Assembly (NCBI RefSeq): GCF_932526225.1
Contig: NC_064045.1
Coordinates: 11,650,442-11,714,441, forward strand
Reading direction: 5' to 3'
Source: Nematostella vectensis
Taxonomy: Eukaryota; Cnidaria; Anthozoa; Actiniaria; Edwardsiidae
Length of the DNA stretch: 64,000 bases
This document shows positions 10,792-23,319 of the stretch, one piece after another. The position numbers and the translations under genes were made by a program. Positions within the stretch are counted from its first letter, which is position 1. The number at the start of each line of letters is the position of its first letter. The notes under the pieces are model-generated. The model ran no database searches, had not been told where the DNA came from, and saw only the letters and a list, made by a program, of their open reading frames with translations.

Positions 10792-13576
10792 ATGGCGGAC
10801 AAAATGATATACAAAAGATCCTCCAAACACAAAGACATTGAATCGGCTCAAAGAGACACAAGTAGAAAAAATCAAAAAGACCAACAACATAGCAGATACT
10901 TCAAATCAATACCAAATCTGGCTCAGCCGATTTTAGGAACAAAAAAAACTACCAGGCTTCAAAAAAGGGGAAATGGTGGAGTTGAGGTTCACATCGCATC
11001 AAAGTGTTTAAAACTGGACGTCACTCAACATACTGGAAGACTAGGGAGATTATTTTATGATATTCCTACTATAGACCTTGCAAAGGATTTGCTCGGCAAG
11101 CTTTTATACCGTGTGTTGACAGGGGGTGAAGTCGTGATCGGTCGTATTGTGGAGACAGAGGCCTATCTTGGTAGAACCGACAAGGCTTGTCATTCGTTTG
11201 GCGGTAAGCGAACGGCGAAAAACGAAGCGATGTTCATGGAACCAGGCACGGCTTATGTATACTTCATCTACGGGATGTATTATTGTCTGAATATCTCGGG
11301 TCGCGAGGAAGGCGCTTGTGTGCTGATCAGAGCTCTGGAACCAGTCAAGGGTTAGTATGAATATCTGAATTCATGATATACATAGTATCTTTAAAAAAAA
11401 TAATGTTCAATATTACTTTACACTCTATAAATAATATCATTTGAATAAATGTTGTATAAATGAAGCTAGGATTACCCTCCTTGAAATATTGTATTCAGAT
11501 GAGTTGCCAGGGTTTACTTAGGGGATGGGCAGACATAGGTCACATGTTTATAATTTGGCAATCCCTTATTTGGTCTGCTTAGCAGCTGCTCTCAGTGTCA
11601 CGCAAGCCTTCCCTACAAGCAGCTGCTGTAAACCAAACCACATTCTTTTCCCCTCATCGACCAATCAGAATCCTGTTTCAGAATCATGAAACAGTTCGGA
11701 CGCTATGCTTATTGCCTTAGCCTGAATAAGCAGAGCAGTGAGAATACCCAGAAAGTGTCGCATCTAAATTCAAGATTTTTTCATTGGACAAACAATACAA
11801 TGCAATTGCTGTAGGCAAGAAAAGTAGACGGGGCTGATTGTCACATATTTTAGGATATAAAATTTCAATAAGCTCCCATCCCTTAGGGGGTGTTGAAGGA
11901 TTTTTCCAATTTTGCCATTTCTTAGGGTATAAAATTAGACCAACTGCTATTCCTAAGAGGATGTTTAGAATTTTTTTCGATTCTGTTATCTCTTAGGGTA
12001 TAAAGTGCGACCAATTGCTATTCTTAAGGGGATGTTTAACGGTTTTTCTCGATTGTGCCACACTTTAGGGTTAAAAATTCCTTCAACCACACCCAATTTG
12101 CTATCTCTTAGGGGTAAAGTTTCTGTTGACCACGCCCCAAGTGCCCTCCCTTAGGATTAAAATCGATTTTGCCGATGATCACCCCCTCTGTTTTTATCTG
12201 TCCCCCCCTGGGGATGAATGCCAACAAGAGCCATTTGATAGTGTGTGATATATGCACATTACTTGTAATAAACCTTTCCTTAGTCGCCTCCTTCTTCGTT
12301 TAGGTCTTAAGAAATTTTGCAAATCTAGTAAGGAGCTTGTAGCATTCAACATGGCAAATAAATTTGCGAAACTTCTTACATAAACTTTGAGCGCGGAAAG
12401 GTTCAATCGACAACTTCACCTCAAAATATATTGCTTGTTGCATCCTGTTATGTGATTACTTGTGTATGTCATAAACAGTTATCGCACTCTATGTTTCTTC
12501 AGGGTTTTCATCTCATGATTATTCCATTAATTAACGAATAGATTCAACACATACAAAGTTATTTCAAAGTTGTGCTCCAAATATGCTGTTTTCCTGCCAA
12601 CTCTGACATATTGACCTCATATTGACGCTCATCTAATTCCGTCTTCTAATTGGTCTGTTATCTTTACAAAGGAAAGTAGAGACGATGTAAAACTATTCCT
12701 CATTAGACAAGCTATTCCTCATAGGCAGACTATTTCTCATTAGACAGGCTATTCCTCATTAGGCAGACTATTTCTCATTAGACAGGCTATTCCTCATTAG
12801 GGAGACTATTTCTCATTAGACAGGCTATTCCTCATTAGGCAGGCTATTCCTCATTAGACAGGCTACTTCAAGCAAGGCACAACGAGAATCACCTGTCCCA
12901 TTTATGTATCCTTGAGTAACTGGATATGGATTAGTTTAGTTGGGGGTACTTTTCTTAGGGCGTATTGGGTCGTGTAGCAGCTCTCAGAAGGTTTCTCCTG
13001 ATTGGATAGATGCACCACAGACAAAACAATTAAAAAGAAAAAGGTAGAATGGCAATTCAATAGAACAATGAGGTAATTCAGCCAGTTATGTTTAAGCCTT
13101 TTGAGCGGGCTGCTACATATCTGGACGTATTTGTGCTTAGAAATTACATAAATGCTAGGAACTGCACTAAGATGATTTTTTTTGCCTGGCCCTTGCTTTT
13201 CAAACAACAGGCTGCAAATATATTAACAATTATCTCTTTTATCTCAGGACTTGATACAATGAGAAAATTCCGAGGAGCTAAACACAAGGACAAGGGAGCA
13301 GGTCTAAAGAAAATCCAGCTATGTAATGGACCCTCTAAGCTCTGCCAAGCATTAGACATCAACAAGACAAACCTAAATAAAAAAGATCTGGTAACATCTA
13401 ACCGATTTTGGATTGAGGAAGATGATAGTGGTGGAAGGTTTAAGGTGGTGACATCTCATAGAATAGGGATTGATTCGTATGGTGCCGAAGCCTCATCACA
13501 GCCTTTGAGATTTTATGTTTATGGATGTAGAAGTGTCAGTGTTAGAGATAAGAAGGCTGAGGCTGAATTAAATTAA
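10792..13576 (+). CDS. MPG: Alkyladenine (3-methyladenine) DNA glycosylase, copy 1
   Basis: Two exons, 10792-11350 and 13248-13576, joined by a GT-AG intron (donor gttagt, acceptor tctcag) that splits a Gly codon. The product of about 295 residues matches the roughly 298 of human AAG. It removes alkylated and deaminated purines in base excision repair. The basic N-terminus is followed by the catalytic fold: RIVETEAYLG holds the catalytic Glu, then HSFGGKRT, the intercalating-Tyr region YVYFIYGMYYCLNIS, and RALEPVKG. Exon 2 supplies LDTMRKFRG, LCQALDINKT and SHRIGI. ATG 10792 is chosen because it has a good context and is conserved in copy 2; an in-frame ATG at 10765 would add nine residues. 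An AATAAA overlaps the stop codon (13575-13580). This copy looks functional. Confidence 0.93.
11860..12135. repeat. Diverged tandem repeat in the MPG intron
   Basis: About four units of 60-65 bp share (c)ttaggg(g)tataaa and a ccaattgctattcttaagg-like core. The same block occurs in copy 2 at about 24598-24915. It has no coding content. Confidence 0.65.
12703..12868. repeat. 22/44-bp tandem repeat in the MPG intron
   Basis: Alternating units ctattcctcattagacagg and ctatttctcattag, with a 22-bp basic period and a 44-bp higher order. Also present at 25443-25612 in copy 2 with the same phase, so it predates the duplication. Confidence 0.85.
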
Positions 13577-14908
13577 TAAATCTTTTGGTGAACTAGTCAC
13601 TGGGAGCACATTTGAACGCCAGGATGACCTACATACAGTAATAAGCATTATTTAGGTAAGTAACAGTAGGCTTAATTTCCAGCTTGTTCATGTGAGCACG
13701 GGATTAGAACGGGGGCTCAAACGTCACCTGCACACCGAGCCTAAAATTGTCAGTGGAAATACAAAGGAGTGAGGAAAGAGCACCCTTTGCTCGCTCCCTT
13801 CCATTTCCACTGACGCTACGCAGAAATTCTTGCATCACAGACTTTTAAAACTATTAAACCTTTCACTCCTGGGTGCTTTTGAGCAAAATTGTAAGAAAAA
13901 AAGACTGAAAACAGAAACTCCCCCCCCCTATCTCATATCCAACACTACCAGTTAAATTAAGCTACCGCTGACTGAAGACGGTATGCCTTGAAGTTTTCAA
14001 CAATGCACTGCAGTGTCTTTTTCAATCTAGGAACGGCATTGCTACAGCCTTTTGCTACAACAGAGTTTGCTTGTAATTTGCTTAAAAATTACAGCTTTTT
14101 CACATCTGGAGAGTGCCTTAGGACATCTTGAAGCCTATTTGGGCACAAATAATGCTGTTCTTATGGATATTTGCACGCTGAGGTTGATTCAATGGGATAA
14201 TTCCTTGTTTGGGTTTCACCGAGTGAGAAAGGAATTTTCTAGTGAATGGCCTGCTCATACTGTCCAATGTGGTACATCTTTGCTATCCAACCTTATTCAA
14301 AAATTGTTTTCCGGCTTATTTTGGGTTCCTTGGACCTGGAAATGTTTTGTTTGGGGAAAAAACTGTTATTATTATGGTGGAGGAGTTTGCCCGCCTCTCT
14401 GTGAAGGTTTTTCCAAGACTCCCATGATGCAGTGCAGGCATGCAAAATAGGCTAACAATGGTGACTCGCTTCTAATGGAGGTTCTAGCATTGATTATTGT
14501 GACTGATTGCTGTAAAATGGGACCTGACGGAGCGCAATAACGGTATCTATTTGTGACTTGATCTGTGTTTGCTTGTCTCTATTTGTAATTCGGAATTTCG
14601 TGTCTTTTTTGTATGAAATGTTTGTCAATTCTATTACATTTCTTAAATGCGCTTTTGAAGGCCGTCTATGCCTTGGATAAATCCATGAGTAATCCGGGTC
14701 TGGTGATGTTTAGTTTGCATTTCTGACGTTTAAGAGTTGGGCCTATATTTTACGGGTGTCTGAGGACGTTATAGTAATGAAAGACTTAACCAAGGGGAAA
14801 CCTTCACGGCCAAGGTAAGAACCTTGGGAACCAAGGGAAACCTTCACGGCCAAGGTAAGAACCAACTAAGTCAACACACAACAGAACAGGCAATTGAGCC
14901 TTGAACTC
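13577..14908. other. MPG 3' flank and right edge of duplication copy 1
   Basis: Non-coding. Duplicated sequence ends near 14322. A 132-codon frame at 14052-14450 crosses the breakpoint and differs from copy 2 after it, so it is not a conserved gene. Short direct repeats (aagggaaaccttcacggcc) lie near 14797-14860. Confidence 0.6.
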
Positions 14909-15360
14909 AGTCGACAGGTCGACACAATTTGTCAGTGTTGATTTGTCAGTGCTCTGTGCGGTGGTTATACGCCGTTAAACGCGTTTGTCGGATTTGTCAG
15001 TCGACAGGTCGACAAAATTTGTCAGTGCTGATTTGTCAGTCTTCTATGCGGTGCTTATAAGCCTTTAAACGCGTTTGTCGATTTGTCAGTCGACAGGTCG
15101 ACAAAATTTGTCAGTGGCGATTTGTCAGTGCTCTGTGCGGCGGTTATATGCCTTTAAACGCGTTTGTCGATTTGTCAGTCGACAGGTCGACAAAATTTGT
15201 CAGTGTTGATTTGTCAGTGCCTGTGCGGTGGTTATGTGCCGTGAAACGCGTTTGTCGATTTGTCAGTCCACATGTCGACAAAATTTGTCAGTGGCAATTT
15301 GTCAGTCCTCTGTGCGATGGTTATGTGCCTTCAAACGCGTTTGTCGATTTGTCAATACCG
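14909..15360. repeat. 89-bp minisatellite, about five copies
   Basis: Units start at about 14909, 14999, 15088, 15177 and 15265 (period 88-90). Each begins agtcgacaggtcgacaaaat and contains several ttgtcagt motifs and an aaacgcgtttgtcg core, itself a partial palindrome. The last unit decays near 15360. Confidence 0.85.
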
Positions 15361-15532
15361 ACAAAGCTGACAAAACAAGACTCCATGTTTGTGCAATCTG
15401 GCGACAAACGGCGAGAGTAGTGATTTGTGTGGTGCTTTGAGAATTTGTCTGAGAACACCGATTTGGTGCTTTAGCTAGAGGTGATGAACGCCATCTTGGT
15501 GCTCTGTAACACCGAAAAAACTACCGGTTTAA

Positions 15533-16262
15533 TACCCTTGTTTTGTTTCCCCAGGACTTGGACACACATTTCGTTGGATGTGTTGTAGTATGTTTAGCTA
15601 GGGAGGAGGAAGTGTCATGTACTGACCGGGATGCCTGTGTTGGTGAGTGGACCGCTGTAAGTGTTGTGGGCTCGGATGGCTCACGTGTTCCATAGCCGAT
15701 CGGCCTTGCAAAGTTGTTTGTGAATTAAAAGGATAAAAATCAAGATTTTACAAATATCATCATCACCATCTCATTATCACAATCTTATCACTATCTCATT
15801 ATCATAATACAATACACCAAAAACTGGTATTCGACCCTGCCAAATTTTCGTCTTTAATACGACTTCTTCATCACGACTATTTGGACCTTTTGTATTGATT
15901 CATTATCATAATTTTATACTCACCATCATCATCATATCATCTCAACATCATATTTACAATCTTATCATTGCATACTCCTAATAATCGACATCAACATGCA
16001 ACTAGCAATCCCCTCCCATCGTTATCTCATTATCATCATCTCATACTCGTTATCATTATCATATAATCATTATCATCGTCGTCGTCGTCATCATACGCCA
16101 TCATCATCATCATTATTACCATATGACCCCACACCTATACGTGCAGCAATCCCTTACCTGATCCGTCTAAAGACTCCTCCCACAGTTCTAGTTATATTCA
16201 TCAATGTCAGCCCCACAGAAACTCTTGTGCCTTGAATACTGTCTGGACATTAAAGCACAACA
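15533..16262 (+). repeat. Displaced copy of a Gypsy 3' LTR and its flank
   Basis: Matches 34588-35405: the last 75 bp or so of internal retrotransposon, the LTR (about 15627-15755, TGTCATG...TTTACA), and then the unrelated TCA-rich flank through to the stretch agccccacagaaactc. Because the flank outside the LTR is shared, this is a duplication of the inserted locus, not an independent insertion. The hairpin remnant at 15811-15875 is part of it. Confidence 0.85.
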
Positions 16263-17969
16263 TTCAAAGTGACATAAAAAAAGCGATATATGCCACAAAA
16301 ATATTAGTTTAGAAACTTAATTTACTTCCAAACTACGGAAAAATAAAGTCCAACGAATATGATGAAATTTAAAACTAATGAAAGACACTTAAATCTCCTA
16401 AAGATTTTAAGTTTTCGATAAAGGCAAAGAAAGTTACTTAAAGTCAACACTACATTTACGTTAATATCTAGTTGCTACTGACTATAAGAGTCCCACTTAA
16501 ATGTAACTTAATTTTTTTATTTCGTCTAGATTAAATCTCTTGATAACTTTAAGTAATCAATAAAGAGCAAGAAAGTTGTTTAAAGTTACGAATGTCTTTA
16601 AGACAACTTACCTTAAAGTTATTTGTACATTTAAGAATCCTTAAATAAACACTTGAATCCAATTAAAGTTACTACTGACCTTTAAATGGAACTTATAGAC
16701 AGTAGTACATTTCGGGTATGTCTTAACGATACCGTAGACCCAAATGGCTTCATTTCGGGTGAAATATTTTTATGCCATTCGATGACAACAGGCACACTCT
16801 AGATGTTAGCAAAAAAATACCACCAAAATCTTAAATACTCCGCCAGATATTCAAGAAAAACCGAATTCGAACGAGTGTAGCGTTATTCTCAAAGGCGTCA
16901 ATAATTCCATAATCCTGTTTACTTAGCTCAAAGTTCCGCGATCAACATCCGGGGAACTTAGTTTTACGGCTTTTCCCTCTTACATCCCCTGCATACAAGC
17001 GCGTCGGTATCATTATCGACGTTTTATCCGAGATTTATCCGTATTTATATCAACTTTATAAGCGTTTACTCTAAATTTTGCATAGTTGTAAACTACGCCA
17101 AGATTAAGTAAGAATCCTTGGCTTCCTTCCAAGAAGGCTAAGCGAGGAAGAAAGCCCAAAACATTGAGTTGTCTCCGTTCGCGGTCTTTTTAAGTTTTCC
17201 GCGCTCATCTTTTCTTCGGTGCAAGCTCGCTTCGGTCTAGGCATCTTCCTTCGCTTGCACGACTAGCGCTATGACATTTGAGCGCCTAAGAGTTTTCCCG
17301 CTGCGTAGAGCGTGCAATGTGATTGGTTGCCATACGCGGCTCTATTTGCTCTTCGTCTGTCATTACTGTCACGCTGCCTCTAATGTTTACACAACTCCAA
17401 TCCCCGATATCTCGCAATCAAATTTCACCCCATCTTACTTTAAATATGTGCATTAAAGGTACACTTCTAACCGCCCGATTCCTGCGCAACTTGGCAAGCG
17501 TCTAGTATAGATATTGTTCTGTCACACCGTGCCGCGGATAATCAATAGCTTTTTTTGCTACGGTCTTAATTAGCGCGCTGTAGCCAAAGAAGCAAACTTA
17601 TTCCACGCCTAACTTTGACCCATGATTATTAATCAACGAAGCTGTGTGACGTCAAATGTAGACATGGTTTGCCAGTTCAGTACATGACGAAAGATATAAA
17701 GCAGATCCCGGGAGGTTACGCGCTTTTGGTGTGTATAAATAATTCGCATGTTTAAAAGTGGTAGATTTCGCACTTCGGACCAGGCAAAAGCACTCAAAAT
17801 TAAGCGCGTATAAAAATGATTATTTCAGGAGGAAAGTACAATCACTAAGCTTTAAATTGATATATGGTTTGTTGGCATTTGCCTTAATCCGACGCGAGCG
17901 CGAGCGATTTTGCCGGGACGATCGGGGTAATTACCGCTTTGGGTCTACGGTATCCTTAAATGCACTTAA
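16263..17969. other. No gene recognised
   Basis: Unique AT-rich spacer between the displaced LTR block and duplication copy 2. Between 16300 and 16720 it is dense in short ctttaag/cttaaa motifs. No coding signal or RNA gene seen. Confidence 0.5.
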
Positions 17970-18640
17970 ATTCTTTATTTTGTCCAGTCATAAACACTGA
18001 AAATTGTAGAAGAAATAATAGGAACATAATTAATTGAATACCCTAAACACCTCCTACAAACTATCCCCGGTCTTTTTGTGGTAATAAAAGAAACATATCT
18101 ATAATATAAATGAATTTATTTTGAATTTTTGCGCGCGAAAAAATGCCGGCGTGTTGCAAGTTTTTGACAATGCCTCATTAACCTTGACCTAAACAATGCG
18201 CACAATTTATGCGCAGTGAGATTTGAAATCGAAATTTGCTGAACGAAGACTTGCTCTTACTTTCTAGCTCGTCTTTTTTTTGTTTTCGTCCCGCTTTTTT
18301 TGAGCCAAAAACCTATCAAAGTGAATTTATTCGTTTTACCAGTGCTCTGGTAAACAATAACAGCAGCTCTTGTGTCAAAATGTAAAGAAAAGAGATTGCA
18401 GAGTTTGATTTTAGGGTCGTTCGTTGGTTATGGAATCCATCAAAGTCCACTGAATCAAGAAACTGTAGAGAAACTGTTAAAATCCGATATTTATGAACTT
18501 ATCTTCGCATGGTGGTGATAAAGAATAGGGTTCACCCGGGAAAGCAAATGACGCTTTATTGACTTCTCCAAGACCTGTGCAATTGATGTCTAGCTTGAAT
18601 GGAAGAAAAGGGGATTAAAAAGGCAAAGAAATAATTCATA

Positions 18641-19952
18641 CCAAGAGATCATAAGATAAGAGAGAGACACTTTGGTATTACCCGCGCGCCATGCCGATTC
18701 CGAATCTGGCTATTTTTAGTAACCACCACCCCACCACTGCGCGTTAGCATTTTTACTCACCCAGCCCCCGCGCTTTGGCAATTTAAGTACATCTTGTTGT
18801 TTGCCGATGTTTTGTGACTTGAAAAAAACAACAACATCCTATTTGCACTATTAACATCGACAATTTTATTCTAGCATCAAGGATACAGTCAGTTGCGGTT
18901 TATTAAGGGGATGTAGTACTTCGAGAATTGCAAGATTCCAAAAACGTGTAAAAAAAAAGACTTCAGGGATTTCATTCAAATTCAAGAGAGGAAAACCTCG
19001 TGCTTCAAACACCGCTTCCGCTCTACTTGCTGCTTTTTGTGGTTTCTCAAACATTTATTATCTTCCTGATGGTCAAACAAAATCTGTAGATTAGATATGA
19101 TATTGATTTTTGTGAATATTCCGGTTAGTTGAGAAGGAATCCAAGAAAAAATATATTTCATAAAACCATCCTTGTAGCGAAGGAATGCATTTTTGTGATT
19201 ATCAGAGCCAGCAACCTGAAGTATCTGAGCTTCTCTAATAGTGAGAAAATAAAGAGGGAGTTATTACTGTACTTCTTCGATGTTGTCTTAGACATTTCTA
19301 TTATTAAACCCGCATTGTCACCAGTTCACTTCCGGGGTTCCGACGGAAACCTCACCCGTTAAAGACAAAAGAATCTATTAGAATCCGAGATATTTAACAT
19401 GCCATCCGCTCTAAATTATCAAACACATCCTCGAAGCAACTTGCAATATACACACTGCTTTTAATATTTTGAAATATTTTTCGCGTTTTCCGTTAAAATC
19501 ATTGGAGATTGTAACATAATCGTCCGGAAGTAAACTGGTGACAATGCGGCTAAGTATATTATGCAAGCTGGAGTGATTTGGAGGATTTGTATCAAACGCG
19601 GTATCACAGCCATTTTTTCGCTCGTCGATATTTTCTTTCTCCTTGACTTAACTTTATTTAAGTTTATTTGCCAATCTCGCTTGTTAGACTTGTTTTTTCT
19701 TTTTTTTTTCCGAGTTATTGTTCATGATCTCTTTTTATTACTATCGAGTTGGCAAAACAACAACACGCAACCCACGGGGGAGTAGGTCCAAGAGACCACT
19801 AATATATTATGGTCTCTTTGTAGGACAAAGTAAAAGGAGGAAATCCTCACGCGCAGTGGTGGGTTGGTGGTTACTAAAAATAGCCAGATTCGGAATCGAC
19901 ATGGCTCGCGGGTAATACTAAAGTGTCCCTCTCTTATCTTATGCTCTCTTGG
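18641..19952. mobile_element. Long-TIR DNA element, copy 2
   Basis: Paralogue of 3482-4495 with exact 5-bp flanking repeats tcata (18636-18640 and 19953-19957). It is longer than copy 1 mainly because a MITE sits in its right half (19307-19550). Confidence 0.82.
19307..19550. mobile_element. 244-bp MITE nested in the long-TIR element
   Basis: Terminal inverted repeats cgcattgtcaccagttcact and agtaaactggtgacaatgcg. The matching position in copy 1 (near 4122) has no insert; comparing the two gives a TA target duplication (TA at 19305-19306 and 19551-19552). This insertion therefore followed the large duplication. Confidence 0.85.
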
Positions 19953-20629
19953 TCATAGAAAACTCGAACTCGTAGTCTAATTAATATGTAAATTATTCAA
20001 TCAATCAATGGTAAACCTTTACCTACTTTTCTTATGTCAAGAGATGATAGAGAGCGTCTTTCACATACCGGAGACGTTTTGGTTAGCACGCTAAAAGTTA
20101 TTTACATCCCTCCTCCAACTATTGGCCAAAATCCCCGACATTACGTCACACTGTCGCTAAATTGATCTACTTTTGTACGCGTTTTTTTTAAAGCATGGTC
20201 TAATGTATTGTTTTAGAGGAAGGATATAAAATATCACTTAAGCGTTCATTTGTGTCAGATTTTAAGCAGATGTCTTGGCAGAGAAAATTGGCCGTCAAAT
20301 GAAAAAGATTGGCTTGAAGACGGGCGAGAGGCTTTTAAAATTTAATTTTACAACTGCATATAGTCGGAGCAACCAAGGATTATCAGAGTCAGACTTTTCC
20401 CCCACTAACTCCCGCGTTTTATCCATGCATTCATCTTTGATTGCATTCTCGTTCCCAGAGCCTCCTCCGTTATCTCGTGTTTGTTTCAGTCAGCATGACT
20501 AAGTGGCTCGAGGAACGTAACGCTTTGAACGTTGACCTGTGACCGCTTATACAGCAGACACAGATACTCAGGTTTCCTAAGCCAAAGGAAGCTATACTTT
20601 TAAGATGTTTAAGTACGGCTTTTCTCAAT

Positions 20630-20870
20630 GTCATCCTTGATGCTAGAATGTATCCTTGATGCTAGAATGAAATTGTCGGTGTTAATAGTGCAAATAGGAT
20701 GTTTTTTTTTTTTATTATTTAAAGTCACAAAACAGCGGCAAACAACAAGATGTAAATGCCAAAGCGCGGGGGTTGGGTGAGTAAAAATGCTCACGCGCAG
20801 CACGTGTAGCATGTATAGGTACATCCAAACGAAAAGCAGCAGATTTCTTCATATAAAATGCAGAATTAAA
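20630..20870 (-). repeat. Inverted fragment of the long-TIR element
   Basis: About 20636-20805 is the reverse complement of about 3575-3715 (end block through ctattaacatcgacaattt). It occupies the place where copy 1 has its 3.1-kb Penelope-containing stretch, so the two copies were rearranged differently here. Confidence 0.7.
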
Positions 20871-21109
20871 TTGAGTTTTCAAACGTAATTTGATGTGTCA
20901 CTCTCGCGAAGTCTAGACGAAAAGACATCAGATTGGCTCCTTTCGAAAGCGCCGTGGCATTTTTGAAAGCCCTTTTTGCAGGTAAATAACCTGATAACAG
21001 TTCGCCACAAATATTAAAAAAAAACTTTATAGTTATGATTTATTTAAAGCTCTAAGATTAAGAGTTTATATATCAAATAAAGTATAAATATTTCCTATTA
21101 CCAATTTTA

Positions 21110-21976
21110 ATGCAAAAAGACTTTATTTTTCGCGTTTATACTAGAAAAGTGGGATTAAATTATATATTCATAGAGGGACGTGCTGGTATTCTTGATCTGC
21201 GTGATCCAAATGTTGTTTTGCGCATGCGTGAGTCTCACATCGCTTGCGCTGTTATGGCAGCTTTGGCTTGTGTCAATTTATGGTCAAACATGGCCGAGCC
21301 CATTAGTTGCCTTAAACGAAAAATATCAGGCGAAGAAACCGGTACCTTCGATTCCCAAAATGTTCAAAATGCGAACAATACCAACGACAAGAGCGTGACA
21401 TTTGCTGACGTTCTCGGAAAACAGCTAGTGTCGGTGAAACATATCACACCAACTTCGAGCTACGAAGATGTAAACAAGGCGTTCATTCGCAGGAAAATAA
21501 ATAGTCGGAAAATTTATGAAGTTAAAGACGAAAATAATAACATCATCCCTGGCAGATATCCTGGGGCAAATGGACTATCCAAGACGTATCTAAAGTGCTG
21601 CTTTCCACAACCAGCCTCAAGCCCAGATTTCCTGGAACGAATGCGAACGCAGATGGTTTGCTTGGAAAATGCATACATGGGCGGTAGCTCGAACTTAGAG
21701 CTTATTGGTCTTATCAGGGTGCGAAATATTTCGTATGAAAAGGAAGTCTTCGCGCGGTATTCTATCGACCACTGGATCCATTTTCAAGACTGCATGGCGG
21801 CTCATTTGCTGCAAACAAATGAAGGGAAATTTGACAAGTTCATTTTTAAGCTGGTCCTTCCGAAATGCTTTTATGTCGGAGGTACGGTTGAATTTGCAGT
21901 TTGCTTTAAGAAGAATAGGCAAGAATACTGGGATAACAACAGAGGCAACAATTTTACTGTGAAGTGTTGCGAATGA
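21110..21976 (+). CDS. PP1 regulatory subunit 3-like glycogen-targeting protein, copy 2
   Basis: Second intact 288-codon copy, collinear with 8283-9149 without indels. The PP1-docking KSVTFAD and the CBM21 hallmark EYWDNNRGNNF are unchanged. By hand I count 16 residue differences, concentrated in the N-terminal 45 residues and in CBM21 (for example Gly to Cys and Gly to Arg near residues 254 and 270). An intact frame with unchanged motifs suggests it is still, or was until recently, under selection. The downstream MPG copy is broken, so this block is only half preserved. The internal start MAEPISCLKRK (21290) is conserved. Confidence 0.88.
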   Translation: MQKDFIFRVYTRKVGLNYIFIEGRAGILDLRDPNVVLRMRESHIACAVMAALACVNLWSNMAEPISCLKRKISGEETGTFDSQNVQNANNTNDKSVTFADVLGKQLVSVKHITPTSSYEDVNKAFIRRKINSRKIYEVKDENNNIIPGRYPGANGLSKTYLKCCFPQPASSPDFLERMRTQMVCLENAYMGGSSNLELIGLIRVRNISYEKEVFARYSIDHWIHFQDCMAAHLLQTNEGKFDKFIFKLVLPKCFYVGGTVEFAVCFKKNRQEYWDNNRGNNFTVKCCE

Positions 21977-23319
21977 AAGACGGCTCGTTTCTTTGAGTTG
22001 AGAGTTTTCATTTAAATTAGTTGGCGACCGTAGACAGAAGTTTAGTCATTTGTTTCCAAAGAAATGCATAGTCGAGTCTTCATAACAACGCCAGCCATCA
22101 CTAGACGGACAAAGCCAAGTGAAGTCTAGCAATAAATAACAATTTGTAGTGAGACCAACGTCTAAGTTAATTCAAGCAGATATTTTGTTTTACATTAGAC
22201 AAGTCGTGCTATTAATGATGCTGTCTTAGATGCTATGAGTGGAAACGATTTATGCAGAAGATTTATTCATGTACATCGAAGTTTGAAAAACTGAAGAGAA
22301 AGAGAACTATTAGAATAATAATAGTTGGAAAACTGTTATCAGATTATAAGTTATACGACGCAGTTTGAATAAAACTATGAGAAACTTGTGAAACAATCGA
22401 TGCTTTTATATGGCTCACAATATGAATAAGCTAATTTCGCAAAAAAACGTTTTCAAAGAGATAACCAGAGGTTTCGCGACCAGACTAAAAAAACGTACTA
22501 CTCAAAATTGTAAACACTTGAAAAGTGACGCCCCCTTTTAGAAAGGGTAATTTGATATCTAGGCTAAAAAGAAATCCTTGACAAATTTGCATCATGTCAT
22601 TGAGCAAGCATGGAGAATTAAAAAAGAAAAACTTTAACCACTATTCGTCAAATGGGCATATTTCCCATTTTTATTTCCCTGTTTTACATCGTCTCTACCT
22701 TCCTTTGTAAAGATAAGGATTTTGCGCAGTAGTGATTTACTATATACTGTCTATTCAACACACATTTGTGATTATGCTAAAATAAGGTAACAATTTGCCA
22801 TGTTTTTCACTTAAATCTCTGGTTGTTTGCGTAATTACTGAATATATATTTAAAAGAAGAAGTCACATTACTCCTTGCCCTGGGGCGATTTACCCTTAAC
22901 AAGAATTATCTTGTTTTACAGAATAGATATGTCAAACTGTGGCCCTCGGGACGATTTAGCATGCATGTTTTCAAGTTTTCTGACTTGTTGAAATCATATC
23001 TTCTGGATGTCTGTATAAATGCCATTGAGGACCAAACATTTGTTGTCTGACGAGTCAGTAACGAAAATCCTCTCGAAAAAAATTTGACAAGTAAAATTCT
23101 AAAAATACTATCCTTGGATAAATTTTCCAGAGAAGACGAGAAAGGCCGACTGGCCAAAAGATGTCATGCAGGAAAAAAAATGTGTTTCTTCCCGTCCGAT
23201 AACAAATGATTAGTTCTGTGACAAGGTAAGGAGGTGCCGTTGACTGTTTAGCCTGAGTGATAACTCTTAGAGATCGGTTAAATACATTGTGTTTGTTCGA
23301 GGATGAAAAAGGAGAATAC
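21977..23319. other. Spacer of duplication copy 2
   Basis: Counterpart of 9150-10599, with a conserved aataaa at 22368-22373. No gene seen. Confidence 0.55.

Larger units (their letters stand above)
2812..14322 (+). repeat. Large segmental duplication, copy 1
   Basis: Direct repeat of 17970-27253 in the same order and orientation. It contains a long-TIR element, a PPP1R3-like gene, an MPG gene and its 3' flank. Homology starts near the ttctttattt(c/t)gtccagtc stretch at 2812/17970 and ends within the cggcttatt stretch at 14322/27253. Copy 1 differs by a 3.1-kb stretch at about 4905-8050 holding a Penelope-like element, which copy 2 lacks. It lacks about 280 bp present in copy 2 near 20041-20322 and about 200 bp near 26600-26795. 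Confidence 0.9.

Noticed and set aside
14052-14450. Possible gene after MPG
   Set aside because: The frame crosses the duplication breakpoint and its second half differs from copy 2 (26919-27269), so it is not conserved as a protein.
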